Source: Candidatus Poribacteria bacterium
GTDB lineage: Bacteria > Poribacteria > DTPJ01
NCBI GenBank assembly: GCA_011334435.1
Contig: DTPJ01000397.1
Coordinates: 1-7,326 of the forward strand
Direction of reading: 5' to 3'
Length of the DNA stretch: 7,326 nucleotides
Position numbers and translations under genes: made by a program. Position 1 is the stretch's first letter. Every line of letters begins with the position of its first letter. The notes under the pieces are model-generated. The model did no database searches. It was not told where the DNA came from and was given only the letters and a program-made list of their open reading frames with translations. Shown in pieces: positions 1-6,783 of the stretch.

Positions 1-1
1 A

Positions 2-184
2 AGCGAAGTTGATGTGCCTATCGTTGCTGTTGATACAAAATCCCAAGCAGGATATGGCGATATAGTTTTCACCGTAAGCGGTGGCGATGCGTCTGTTGTC
101 TCTGAGATAGAGCCAATGCCTGTTGATGTGGCAATCGTTGGGATCGTTCATTCCTTATCGTTCAATGAAAAATCAAAGGGTTAG
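2..184 (+). CDS. EutN/CcmL-family BMC vertex protein, C-terminal part (5' end outside window)
   Basis: The last 60 codons of a gene that begins left of the window. The translation carries the second half of the EutN/CcmL (BMC pentamer) fold. A strand like VPIVAVDTKSQAGYGD stands where the family usually has AVDxxGAGxGD, followed by DIVFTVSGGDAS and the family-typical tail PVDVAIVGIVHSL. Proteins of this family form pentamers that cap the 12 vertices of the polyhedral protein shell of a bacterial microcompartment. The usual GAGxG turn is altered to SQAGYG, so this copy differs from its neighbour and the two are not a recent duplication. Its stop codon lies 4 bases before the next vertex gene, which implies co-transcription. 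The family call is firm. Which metabolic type of compartment it belongs to cannot be read from this fragment. Confidence 0.87.
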   Translation, partial: SEVDVPIVAVDTKSQAGYGDIVFTVSGGDASVVSEIEPMPVDVAIVGIVHSLSFNEKSKG

Positions 185-188
185 ATGA

Positions 189-485
189 ATGTATTTAGCA
201 AAGGTTATCGGAAATATGGTAGCTGTCATTAAGCATAAGGCTTATGACAACAAGAAATTGCTTATAGTGCAGAAGTTAGACCTTAACTCTAATCCAGTTG
301 GTCCTGCTGTTATGGCAATAGACTATGTCGGTGCAGGTGAAGGTGATATTGTTTTAGTGGCTAGGACGCCGGGATTGGCTCAAGAGGTCTTTCAGATTGA
401 AAATGCCCCTATATGCGAGCTTATAATCGCCGTCGTTGAAAATATAAGTATAGATAAAGCTGTATTGGAAAAACTTGCTTTATAA
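189..485 (+). CDS. EutN/CcmL-family bacterial microcompartment vertex (pentamer) protein
   Basis: A complete 98-residue protein, the usual length for EutN/CcmL/PduN shell pentamers. It starts MYLAKVIGNMVAV, close to the family consensus M-x-L-x-K-V-I-G-x-V-V-A. It has LLIVQKLD at about residues 24-31, the signature turn VGAGEGD at 47-53 inside AIDYVGAGEGDIVLV, and a final APICELIIAVVENI strand in place of the common APVDAAIVGIVD. It is cytoplasmic, with no signal peptide or membrane segment. The start is supported by AAAGGG at 175-180, 8 bases upstream. It follows another vertex gene after only 4 bases, so the two are co-expressed. Several BMC types carry two or three non-identical pentamer genes that may occupy different vertices. 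The short tail IDKAVLEKLAL after the last strand could be a small helical extension. The restriction-modification genes begin 9 bases downstream. Confidence 0.95.
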   Translation: MYLAKVIGNMVAVIKHKAYDNKKLLIVQKLDLNSNPVGPAVMAIDYVGAGEGDIVLVARTPGLAQEVFQIENAPICELIIAVVENISIDKAVLEKLAL

Positions 486-494
486 CAATATGCC

Positions 495-1373
495 ATGTTT
501 ACCAAAGATCAAATCAAAAATCAATATTTTGTGGGAGATTGTAAGGACATCCTCTTAAACATAGAAGATGATACCTTTGATCTAATTATAACATCTCCAC
601 CGTATGCTGACCAAAGACGGAATACTTATGGCGGGATACATCCAGATAAGTATGTTGAATGGTTTTTGCCAAGATCAGAGCAATTTCTCAGAGTGCTAAA
701 AAAGACTGGAACATTTATTCTAAATATAAAGGAAAAAGCATTTAACGGAGAAAGACATACTTATGTTATAGACTTGATAAAAGCCCTTAAAGATCAAGGC
801 TGGATTTGGACAGAGGAATTTATATGGCACAAAAAAAACACATATCCGGGAAAATGGCCTAATAGATTCAGAGACGCATGGGAAAGGTGCATTCAATTCA
901 ATAAGCAAAAAAAGTTCAACATGTATCAAGAGGCTGTAATGATCCCTATTGGAGATTGGGCTAAGGAACGGTTGTCCAGATTGAGTGAAAAAGATAAGAT
1001 TAGGGATATATCCGCGGTAGGAAGCGGCTTTGGTAAAAATGTTTCTAATTGGCTTAAACGAAATATGGTTTACCCGACTAATGTTCTGTATCTTGCGACA
1101 GAATGTGGAAATAAAAATCATAGTGCAGTTTTTCCTGTTACCTTGCCGACATGGTTTATTAAACTCTTTACATTAGAGGGGGATTTTGTCCTTGACCCCT
1201 TTGCAGGATCAGGCACAACTGCTTTAGCCTGTAAACAATTAAACAGAAATTATGTGATGATAGATATATTAGAAGAATATAAAATAATGGCTGAAGAACG
1301 ACTTGCTAAGGCAGTTCAACTAGAATTGAATGTAATTGGTCAAAAAAAGGTAAAATCTAATGAAAACAATTGA
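495..1373 (+). CDS. Type II DNA methyltransferase, beta class, probable N4-cytosine
   Basis: A 292-residue S-adenosylmethionine-dependent DNA amino-methyltransferase. The catalytic motif IV TSPPYADQR lies near the N-terminus (residues 33-41). The SAM-binding motif I, DPFAGSGTTA, lies near the C-terminus (234-243). This IV-before-I order defines the beta class. A TSPPY motif is typical of N4-methylcytosine enzymes, although N6-adenine cannot be excluded from the motif alone. The central part (about 110-205, including WHKKNTYPGKWPNRFRDAWER and the GSGFGKNVSNW stretch) probably holds target recognition and is highly characteristic of this subfamily. No strong Shine-Dalgarno sequence precedes the ATG. 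Translation may be coupled to the vertex gene ending 9 bases upstream. The last 14 bases overlap the start of the endonuclease gene, the usual arrangement for a cognate pair. The frame is intact. An A8 run at 831-838 encodes part of HKKN. Confidence 0.95.
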   Translation: MFTKDQIKNQYFVGDCKDILLNIEDDTFDLIITSPPYADQRRNTYGGIHPDKYVEWFLPRSEQFLRVLKKTGTFILNIKEKAFNGERHTYVIDLIKALKDQGWIWTEEFIWHKKNTYPGKWPNRFRDAWERCIQFNKQKKFNMYQEAVMIPIGDWAKERLSRLSEKDKIRDISAVGSGFGKNVSNWLKRNMVYPTNVLYLATECGNKNHSAVFPVTLPTWFIKLFTLEGDFVLDPFAGSGTTALACKQLNRNYVMIDILEEYKIMAEERLAKAVQLELNVIGQKKVKSNENN

Positions 1374-2123
1374 TATAAGCGAGGTTTATCAATTTATTCA
1401 AAACCATATAGATGATTTTCATAATAGCAAACTTAATAGCTTGAATAATACAAGCCTAAAAGAGTTGCTTAAAAAAAGAATCCTTATCTTTTTCGGGTCA
1501 AAAATATACTGACTGCTGAGGAATTAGTTAAATCCCTGTTAGATGCTAAAATGTCATCATCAGAAGAGGAGTTATTTGGTGCTTTTTTAGAAAATTTAGC
1601 CATATTTATAGCACAAAAAACGCTTAATGCTGCTAAATCGTCTTCACATGGAATAGATTTTGAATACAACGTGGGAAAAACCCGTTACTTGGTGACTTTG
1701 AAATCAGGTTTAAACTGGGGCAATAGTAGTCAATGGAAGGCTTTAGAATCAGATTTCAAAATTGCAATGACAGTTTTACGTCAATCACTACACATTAGAA
1801 ATATTAATTGCGTATTAGGGATTTGCTATGGAAAATCAAAAACTACTATTAAAAGAGGGATTATAATGCAAGTTTGTGGGCAAAACTTTTGGTATATGAT
1901 AACAGGCAATGAAAACTTTTATAAGGATATAATTCAGCCGTTGGGTTATAAAGCCAAAGAAAGTAATGAATCATTTAATGAAAAGAAGAGTGAAATTGTT
2001 AATAGACTTACTGGAAACTTTATAAATGATTTTTGCGATCAAAATGGCAAAATCTTGTGGGAAAAAATAGTGGAGTTTAATTCTGGAAATATAACCGATA
2101 GTGATAAAAAACTGTTTTTGTGA
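1360..2123 (+). pseudogene. Type II restriction endonuclease, PmeII-like family, frameshifted
   Basis: This is the partner endonuclease of the preceding methyltransferase. Reading starts at ATG 1360, inside the end of the methyltransferase gene, with AAAGG at 1346-1350 as a possible ribosome site. It gives MKTIDISEVYQFIQNHIDDF and continues to LKELLKK, then runs into a stop at 1510-1512 after 50 codons. From 1473 the other frame reads KNPYLFRVKNILTAEELV and on to the stop at 2123. One extra A in the A7 run at 1471-1477 joins the two into about 254 residues matching the PmeII-like endonuclease pattern as I remember it. In the fused numbering the likely PD-(D/E)xK core is GIDFEY (D100) followed by LVTLKSG (K115), with Thr where Asp or Glu is usual. 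NWGNSSQW follows at about 119-126. The internal ATG at 1551 has no ribosome site and would lose a conserved part, so it is not a credible start. The alternatives are true inactivation, a homopolymer read error, or slippage that makes some full-length enzyme. Confidence 0.85.
1471..1477 (+). other. A7 run, site of the endonuclease frameshift
   Basis: Seven A's followed by G. Upstream of the run the reading frame is CTT AAA AAA AGA. Downstream the conserved endonuclease sequence is read as AAG AAT CCT TAT. Eight A's would make the gene continuous. The sequence also contains A AAA AAG, the same heptamer as the known dnaX slippage site. Here, however, the codon before it is CTT, so a double-tRNA slip would re-pair one tRNA with TAA, which is poor. 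A single-tRNA slip or RNA-polymerase slippage would still give the right product. No clear downstream stem-loop was noticed. Confidence 0.75.
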
Positions 2124-2144
2124 TAAATATTCAACAAATATTAT

Positions 2145-2150
2145 GAGGAG
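2145..2150 (+). promoter_or_regulatory. Shine-Dalgarno GAGGAG of the esterase-like gene
   Basis: GAGGAG ends 6 bases before the ATG at 2157 and fixes the start of the alpha/beta hydrolase gene. It is the strongest ribosome site in the window. It lies in the 33-base gap after the endonuclease gene, so translation of the hydrolase does not depend on the broken endonuclease frame. No convincing -35/-10 pair is visible in this gap. Confidence 0.75.
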
Positions 2151-2156
2151 AACGCC

Positions 2157-4082
2157 ATGAAAAATAATAATTACAGACATATGATGGTTGATTATTTTGT
2201 TGATATTGTGAGGGATATTTCGGAATTTCGCGATGATAATCTTTCAAAAATCATGGATAAGAATATAGCAATTATATATCAAGAAACAGTGAAAAGACTG
2301 ATCAAACAAGCATTCACTCCTCGCCCAACAAAAACACCGTTAAAGCCCCAAATAACAGGCACTCTCCAAATGAATGGCTACCGTATTGAAAAAATACTGT
2401 TTGAAAGCAGACCTGAATGCTTGGTCTCCGCTAACCTCTATATCCCCGATAAGATTGAAAAACCCACACCGGGAGTGATCGTCCCTTGTGGGCATAGCGA
2501 AGATGGCAAGGCATGTGCCTTATATCAAGAGGCGTGTCAAAGGCTTGTTCATTCAGGCTTTGTTGTATTGATATATGATCCTTTCAATCAAGGGGAAAGA
2601 GATCAATATGCTCTCCTTTCCGAAAGAGATGCTGTCCGATCATGCTGTCCTGCACATAATATGATGGGCAAACAATTAGAACTGATCGGCGAATTTTTCG
2701 GTATGTGGCGTGTCTGGGACGGCATCCGTGCTTTGGATTATCTTTTGACAAGACCAGAGGTTGACCGAACACGAATAGGTCTAACGGGCAACTCGGGCGG
2801 AGGGACGCTTACAACTTGGCTTTGGGCTGTTGATGATAGATTCACTATGGCTGCACCGGGTTGCTTTGTTACAACTTTTCGCAACAACTTGGAAAATGAG
2901 TTGCCAGCTGATTGTGAACAATATCCACCGGGAGTTGTCAGATCAGCTTTGGAAATGGCAGATTTCTTTATCGCTCAGGCACCAAAACCTGTTATCTTGC
3001 TTGGTCAAAAATATGACTATTTTGACAGACGGGGATTGGAATCTGCATACAATGATATTAAATATTTCTATTCCATTATAAAGGCGCCGAAAAAAAATAT
3101 TGAACTGTCTATCGGTCCAGAAGGACATGGATATTCTGTCCATAATCAAGAAGCCATGGTAGAATTTTTCTGTAAACATGCGAAGATGAAACCAGTCAAA
3201 GTAGAAAAAACTGAAATTCTGGACGAAAAAGACCTTTATGCAACACCAGAAGGCAATGTCATAAAGGCAGGATCAAAACCGATATTTGAGATGATCGCAG
3301 AAAAAGCTGATAAACTTGCAGAAAACAGAAAAAAGCTTGGCATCGAGGCATTGAGAAGAAGACTGATCAAATTATTAAACTTAGTAAATCTTGATTTCAT
3401 TCCATATTATCGCATCCTAAGACCAACAAATATAGAAGGCAAGACTTATGCTAGATATGCAATAGAGACAGAGACAAACATACAGTCAATAATGAAAAAA
3501 CGAATGGATAAACCACAATATAGCTACTCACTTGACGTAGAGGAAACGGTGCATCTTTATTTACCACACTTATCCTCTGAGGAAGATTTGATAAATGATC
3601 CGCTTGCTATTTCGCTTAGAGATTCTCATCAACTATATTCGCTTGATGTTCGGGGGCTTGGCGAATCAATGCCAGAAGATTTAGATAAATTTCTGCAACC
3701 TTATGGTATGGATTATATGTTTCATGGTTATTATATCCTACTTGGGAACAGTTATATCGGTCATCGCGTCAATGACGTCTTGGCGACTATTAGATTACTC
3801 GTAAACGAAGGGGCAAAGGAAATCCATCTTTACGGTAGAGGACAAGGGGCAATATTAGCTCTATTTGCAGGTGTAATTGAAAAGAATCTTGCGTCTGTGA
3901 CGATTAAAAACGCTCCACCATCATTTGACTCATGGGTTCATGCGCCAATAGTGCTTTGGCCATCAGCAAATTTCCTAAAAGGCGTGTTAAAAGAGTTTGA
4001 TCTTCCTGATTGTATGGATGCTATCAAAGATAAACTCACTGTCATTGAACCTTGGGGAGTAGATATGAAGCCAATATCTTGA
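2157..4082 (+). CDS. Tandem alpha/beta hydrolase, acetyl xylan esterase-like
   Basis: A 641-residue protein without signal peptide or membrane helix, so probably cytoplasmic. The N-terminal domain (about 65-345) is an alpha/beta hydrolase resembling acetyl xylan esterase/dienelactone hydrolase enzymes: GVIVPCGHSEDGK (106-118), YDPFNQGERDQ (140-150), the nucleophile elbow GNSGGG with Ser213, an acidic residue in GQKYDYFD (D287 or D290), and His324 in GPEGHGYS. These would form a Ser-Asp-His triad that cleaves acyl esters from a sugar or other small substrate. The C-terminal part (about 460-641) looks like a second, degenerate hydrolase domain. It has SLDVRGLGES (495-504) and an elbow-like GRGQG (560-564) with Gln563 in the place of Ser, so it is probably not catalytic. 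The N-terminal 60 residues are helical. The gene lies 23 bases before the GH38 gene, consistent with joint action on an acylated mannoside. The exact substrate is not evident; acetyl is a guess from the family. Confidence 0.85.
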   Translation: MKNNNYRHMMVDYFVDIVRDISEFRDDNLSKIMDKNIAIIYQETVKRLIKQAFTPRPTKTPLKPQITGTLQMNGYRIEKILFESRPECLVSANLYIPDKIEKPTPGVIVPCGHSEDGKACALYQEACQRLVHSGFVVLIYDPFNQGERDQYALLSERDAVRSCCPAHNMMGKQLELIGEFFGMWRVWDGIRALDYLLTRPEVDRTRIGLTGNSGGGTLTTWLWAVDDRFTMAAPGCFVTTFRNNLENELPADCEQYPPGVVRSALEMADFFIAQAPKPVILLGQKYDYFDRRGLESAYNDIKYFYSIIKAPKKNIELSIGPEGHGYSVHNQEAMVEFFCKHAKMKPVKVEKTEILDEKDLYATPEGNVIKAGSKPIFEMIAEKADKLAENRKKLGIEALRRRLIKLLNLVNLDFIPYYRILRPTNIEGKTYARYAIETETNIQSIMKKRMDKPQYSYSLDVEETVHLYLPHLSSEEDLINDPLAISLRDSHQLYSLDVRGLGESMPEDLDKFLQPYGMDYMFHGYYILLGNSYIGHRVNDVLATIRLLVNEGAKEIHLYGRGQGAILALFAGVIEKNLASVTIKNAPPSFDSWVHAPIVLWPSANFLKGVLKEFDLPDCMDAIKDKLTVIEPWGVDMKPIS

Positions 4083-4105
4083 TGTTATAATTATAGGAGT
4101 TATAT

Positions 4106-6730
4106 ATGGATAATGAAAAAATAAAAGCTATAATGGTCTCAAAAACTCACTGGGATAGAGAACATTCTCGCCCTTTTGAACAGTTCAGATGGCATCTTGT
4201 ATATAATGTTATGGACAAACTTCTCAATGTTTTTGAAACTGTCCCTGAATATAAAAGTTACATGTTTGATGGTCAATCTTTGGGGATTTTAGACTATCTT
4301 GAAATACGCACAGAAAAGGAATCCCAAATAAAGAAATACGTTCAAGAGGGAAAATTATTTATTGGACCTTTTTTTGTTGGACCTGACGAGTTTATACCAA
4401 GTGGTGAATCGCTTATCAGAAACTTATTAGAGGGACACAAAATCGCCAACAAGTTCGGCGGAGTTATGAAGGTTGGCTATAATCCAGACGCATTTGGACA
4501 TATATCACAATTGCCACAAATTCTGAGAGGATTTTCTATAAACTCAGCAGTTTTTTCAAGAGGAGTTGGCGAAGATATAGGCAAACCGGGAACAGATTTT
4601 ATATGGGAATCTCCTGATGGATCATCCGTTTTAGCTGTATATGTAAACTATGGCAACGCAGTCCATCTGCCGAAGGATTTGGAGTCAGCGAAAGATAGGA
4701 TCAAACATACAGTTGAAAGCATGTTACCAAAAGATGTTCCCTTTGTCTTGCTGATCAATGGTTCTGATGGTTCTGTGCCAGAGCCTCATGTGCCTGATGT
4801 TATAAAATATGCGAATGAGAAATTAGAAAATATAGAGGTCTCTCACGGGACACTTCAAGAATATGTTGAGCTTGTCAATTCAAGATCAGAAAAACTCAAA
4901 AGATATAGCGGTGAATTGCGTCTTGGACGATACAATCTCATACTTGGCGGAGTATATTCGTCAAGGACATATTTAAAGCAAGCTAACGCCAAGACACAAA
5001 CGTTATTAGAAAAATACGCAGAACCACTTGCTACATTTGCTTGGGTAGTGAAAGGAGATGACTATCCATCACCATTTTTAGAAAGGGCATGGCGATTGCT
5101 TTTGCAAAATCATTTCCACGATACGATCTGTGCTTGCTCACAGGATAAAGTCTACCATGATGCTATGCAAAGATACGCCAACAGCCAACAGATAGCCGAA
5201 AAATTGATTGAGAGAAGCATTAAAGTCATCGTCCGAGATATTAATACAAACTCCGTAGATATACCAAATGCCAACGCGCTTGTGGTCTTGAACACACTTA
5301 GCCATGAAAGGTCAGAGATAGCGACAAAGAAAATTTATATTCCCGTTGAGGCAGATGGCAGACTTCAAAGCTATGTAATAAGGGATTCAAAAGGCAATTT
5401 AGTCCCATTTCAAATACGCAATCAAAGGATTATTGAGAGTTTTCAGCCGACATTTTGGGAAAAACAATATCCTTACGGCAAAAGGTTAAGGGAGTTTGAC
5501 GTTTCCTTTATAGTTGATTCTGTCCCATCTTACGGATATAAAACTTATTATCTATGCCCGGAATCAGGATCAAGTCCAAAGACTGACCTAAAAGTGTTTG
5601 AAACAGAGATGGAAAATAATTATATAAAGGTTAAGATCAATCCTAATGGCACGATTGATCTCACAGATAAACCTTCGGGCAATACGTTTAACGGAATACA
5701 TTTCTTTGAAGACGAAGAAAGCGCTTGTGGCGAATATAACCATTATACAACAGCTAATCCGCAGATTATAAACACATTAACACAAAACGCAAGAATATCA
5801 AAAATAGAAAGCGGTCCTGTATGCGGAACGTTTAAGATAGACATTGATATGCTTGTTCCAGAGGGATTGAGTAGCGATCTTCAAAGCAGGAGTGATAAAT
5901 TAGTCGTTTGTCCAATAACAACTTATGTTACTCTAAATGCCAATTGCCGAGTTTTGAGTTTTAAGACAATAATCCAAAATAACGCAAAAGACCATAGACT
6001 TAGAGTTCGTTTTCCTACTGGAATATCAACTGATCATGTTCACGCAGAAGGACAATTCCATATATTAGAAAGAAACATAAAACTTCCAAATGCTGAATCT
6101 TGGGTTGAGAAGCCAGTTCCCGAAAGTCCACATCAGACGTTTGTTTGTATATCGGATTATTCAAAAGGTATGACGATGATCAACCGTGGATTAGTTGAAT
6201 ACTCCGCAGAAGAATCCAATAATGGAGTTATATTGTCATTAACATTGCTAAGAGGCGTAGGCTGGATCGGCAGAGAGTTCTTTGTCACTGCAACCTATAA
6301 AATACCTACGCCTGATGCTCAATGTTTGGGAAGACATGAGTTTGAATATGCTATTTATCCTCATAGTGGAACATGGGAATCAGCAAAGCCATGGTTATAT
6401 GCCCATAATTTCAACGCACCATTAGAAGTTGTTGAAACCGATAGACATACAGGAAGTCTTCCTAATTCATTTAGCTTATTTTCTGTTGAGCCAAGCGAAA
6501 TAATAGTATCTGCGGTTAAAAAGGCTGAAAATGATTCCGCTATGGTTATAAGAATGTTTAATATTTCCGATCGTCAGACTATCGCAAAATTAACTACTTT
6601 TCAACCTATTAAAAAGGCTTTCATAGTTAATATGCTTGAGGAAAATTTAGAGGATTTAGCGGTATCAGGAAATAACGTCAGTTTGCCTATTAAACGTAAT
6701 CAAATAATAACGTTGAAGCTTATATTCTAA
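4106..6730 (+). CDS. GH38 alpha-mannosidase, zinc-dependent, cytoplasmic
   Basis: An 874-residue glycoside hydrolase family 38 enzyme, a normal length for bacterial members. The N-terminal catalytic domain begins at once with THWDREHSRPF, supplying zinc ligands His15 and Asp17. The nucleophile and zinc ligand Asp128 is in GYNPDAFGHISQLPQIL. NGSD221 is the likely acid/base region. The fourth zinc ligand, His338, is in NHFHDTICACSQD. A three-helix middle domain (about 285-370) and a long beta-rich C-terminal half (about 390-874) follow, as in the family. GH38 enzymes remove terminal alpha-mannosyl residues with retention of configuration. No signal peptide is present, so the substrate must be imported. 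The start is set by AGGAG at 4095-4099, 6 bases upstream. Mannosylglycerate hydrolases (MngB) share this fold and length, but nothing here, such as a phosphotransferase transporter, points to that substrate. Confidence 0.94.
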   Translation: MDNEKIKAIMVSKTHWDREHSRPFEQFRWHLVYNVMDKLLNVFETVPEYKSYMFDGQSLGILDYLEIRTEKESQIKKYVQEGKLFIGPFFVGPDEFIPSGESLIRNLLEGHKIANKFGGVMKVGYNPDAFGHISQLPQILRGFSINSAVFSRGVGEDIGKPGTDFIWESPDGSSVLAVYVNYGNAVHLPKDLESAKDRIKHTVESMLPKDVPFVLLINGSDGSVPEPHVPDVIKYANEKLENIEVSHGTLQEYVELVNSRSEKLKRYSGELRLGRYNLILGGVYSSRTYLKQANAKTQTLLEKYAEPLATFAWVVKGDDYPSPFLERAWRLLLQNHFHDTICACSQDKVYHDAMQRYANSQQIAEKLIERSIKVIVRDINTNSVDIPNANALVVLNTLSHERSEIATKKIYIPVEADGRLQSYVIRDSKGNLVPFQIRNQRIIESFQPTFWEKQYPYGKRLREFDVSFIVDSVPSYGYKTYYLCPESGSSPKTDLKVFETEMENNYIKVKINPNGTIDLTDKPSGNTFNGIHFFEDEESACGEYNHYTTANPQIINTLTQNARISKIESGPVCGTFKIDIDMLVPEGLSSDLQSRSDKLVVCPITTYVTLNANCRVLSFKTIIQNNAKDHRLRVRFPTGISTDHVHAEGQFHILERNIKLPNAESWVEKPVPESPHQTFVCISDYSKGMTMINRGLVEYSAEESNNGVILSLTLLRGVGWIGREFFVTATYKIPTPDAQCLGRHEFEYAIYPHSGTWESAKPWLYAHNFNAPLEVVETDRHTGSLPNSFSLFSVEPSEIIVSAVKKAENDSAMVIRMFNISDRQTIAKLTTFQPIKKAFIVNMLEENLEDLAVSGNNVSLPIKRNQIITLKLIF

Positions 6731-6757
6731 CTAATTATATTAGTAATAGCATTTCGG

Positions 6758-6783
6758 CTAATAATGGAGACTAATAATGGGAA
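6758..6783 (+). repeat. 13-base imperfect tandem repeat spanning the radical SAM start
   Basis: Two adjacent 13-base units, CTAATAATGGAGA (6758-6770) and CTAATAATGGGAA (6771-6783), agree at 11 positions, the first 10 exactly. The second unit contains the ATG used by the radical SAM gene (6777). The first contains an out-of-frame ATG (6764) that opens a 15-codon reading frame closing in TGA. GGAG of the first unit (6766-6769) serves as ribosome site for the second. It is probably a small slippage duplication of the start region. A regulatory role is possible but not shown. Confidence 0.5.

Noticed and set aside
720..1121. Reverse-strand open frame of 133 codons
   Set aside because: It lies wholly opposite the methyltransferase catalytic and recognition region, has no recognisable motif, and is low-complexity and aromatic-rich as expected of antisense to AT-rich coding DNA.
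1551..2123. A separate 190-residue gene starting at the ATG at 1551
   Set aside because: No ribosome site precedes this ATG, and the same frame reads conserved endonuclease sequence upstream of it as far as 1473, so it is an internal Met of the frameshifted gene.
2157..2240. N-terminal helix of the esterase as a BMC encapsulation peptide
   Set aside because: The stretch around VDYFVDIVRDISEF is amphipathic, but related esterases outside BMC loci appear, from memory, to have a similar N-terminal helix, and no flexible linker separates it from the rest of the protein.
2830..3179. Open frames on both strands inside the esterase gene
   Set aside because: They overlap the catalytic domain of a clear hydrolase, have no motifs and no ribosome sites, and are shadows.
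4086..4091. TATAAT, a possible -10 promoter element before the GH38 gene
   Set aside because: No -35-like hexamer lies at a suitable distance, and such A/T hexamers are expected by chance here. The gene probably shares the upstream transcript.
4106..6730. Assignment of the GH38 enzyme as MngB (mannosylglycerate hydrolase)
   Set aside because: The length and fold agree, but these are shared across GH38, and there is no phosphotransferase transporter or mngR-type regulator nearby, so the specific symbol is not justified.
6731..6743. CTAAT-tat-ATTAG inverted repeat after the mannosidase gene
   Set aside because: A 5-base A/T-rich stem with no following T run is too weak to call a terminator, and the next gene starts 34 bases later on the same strand.
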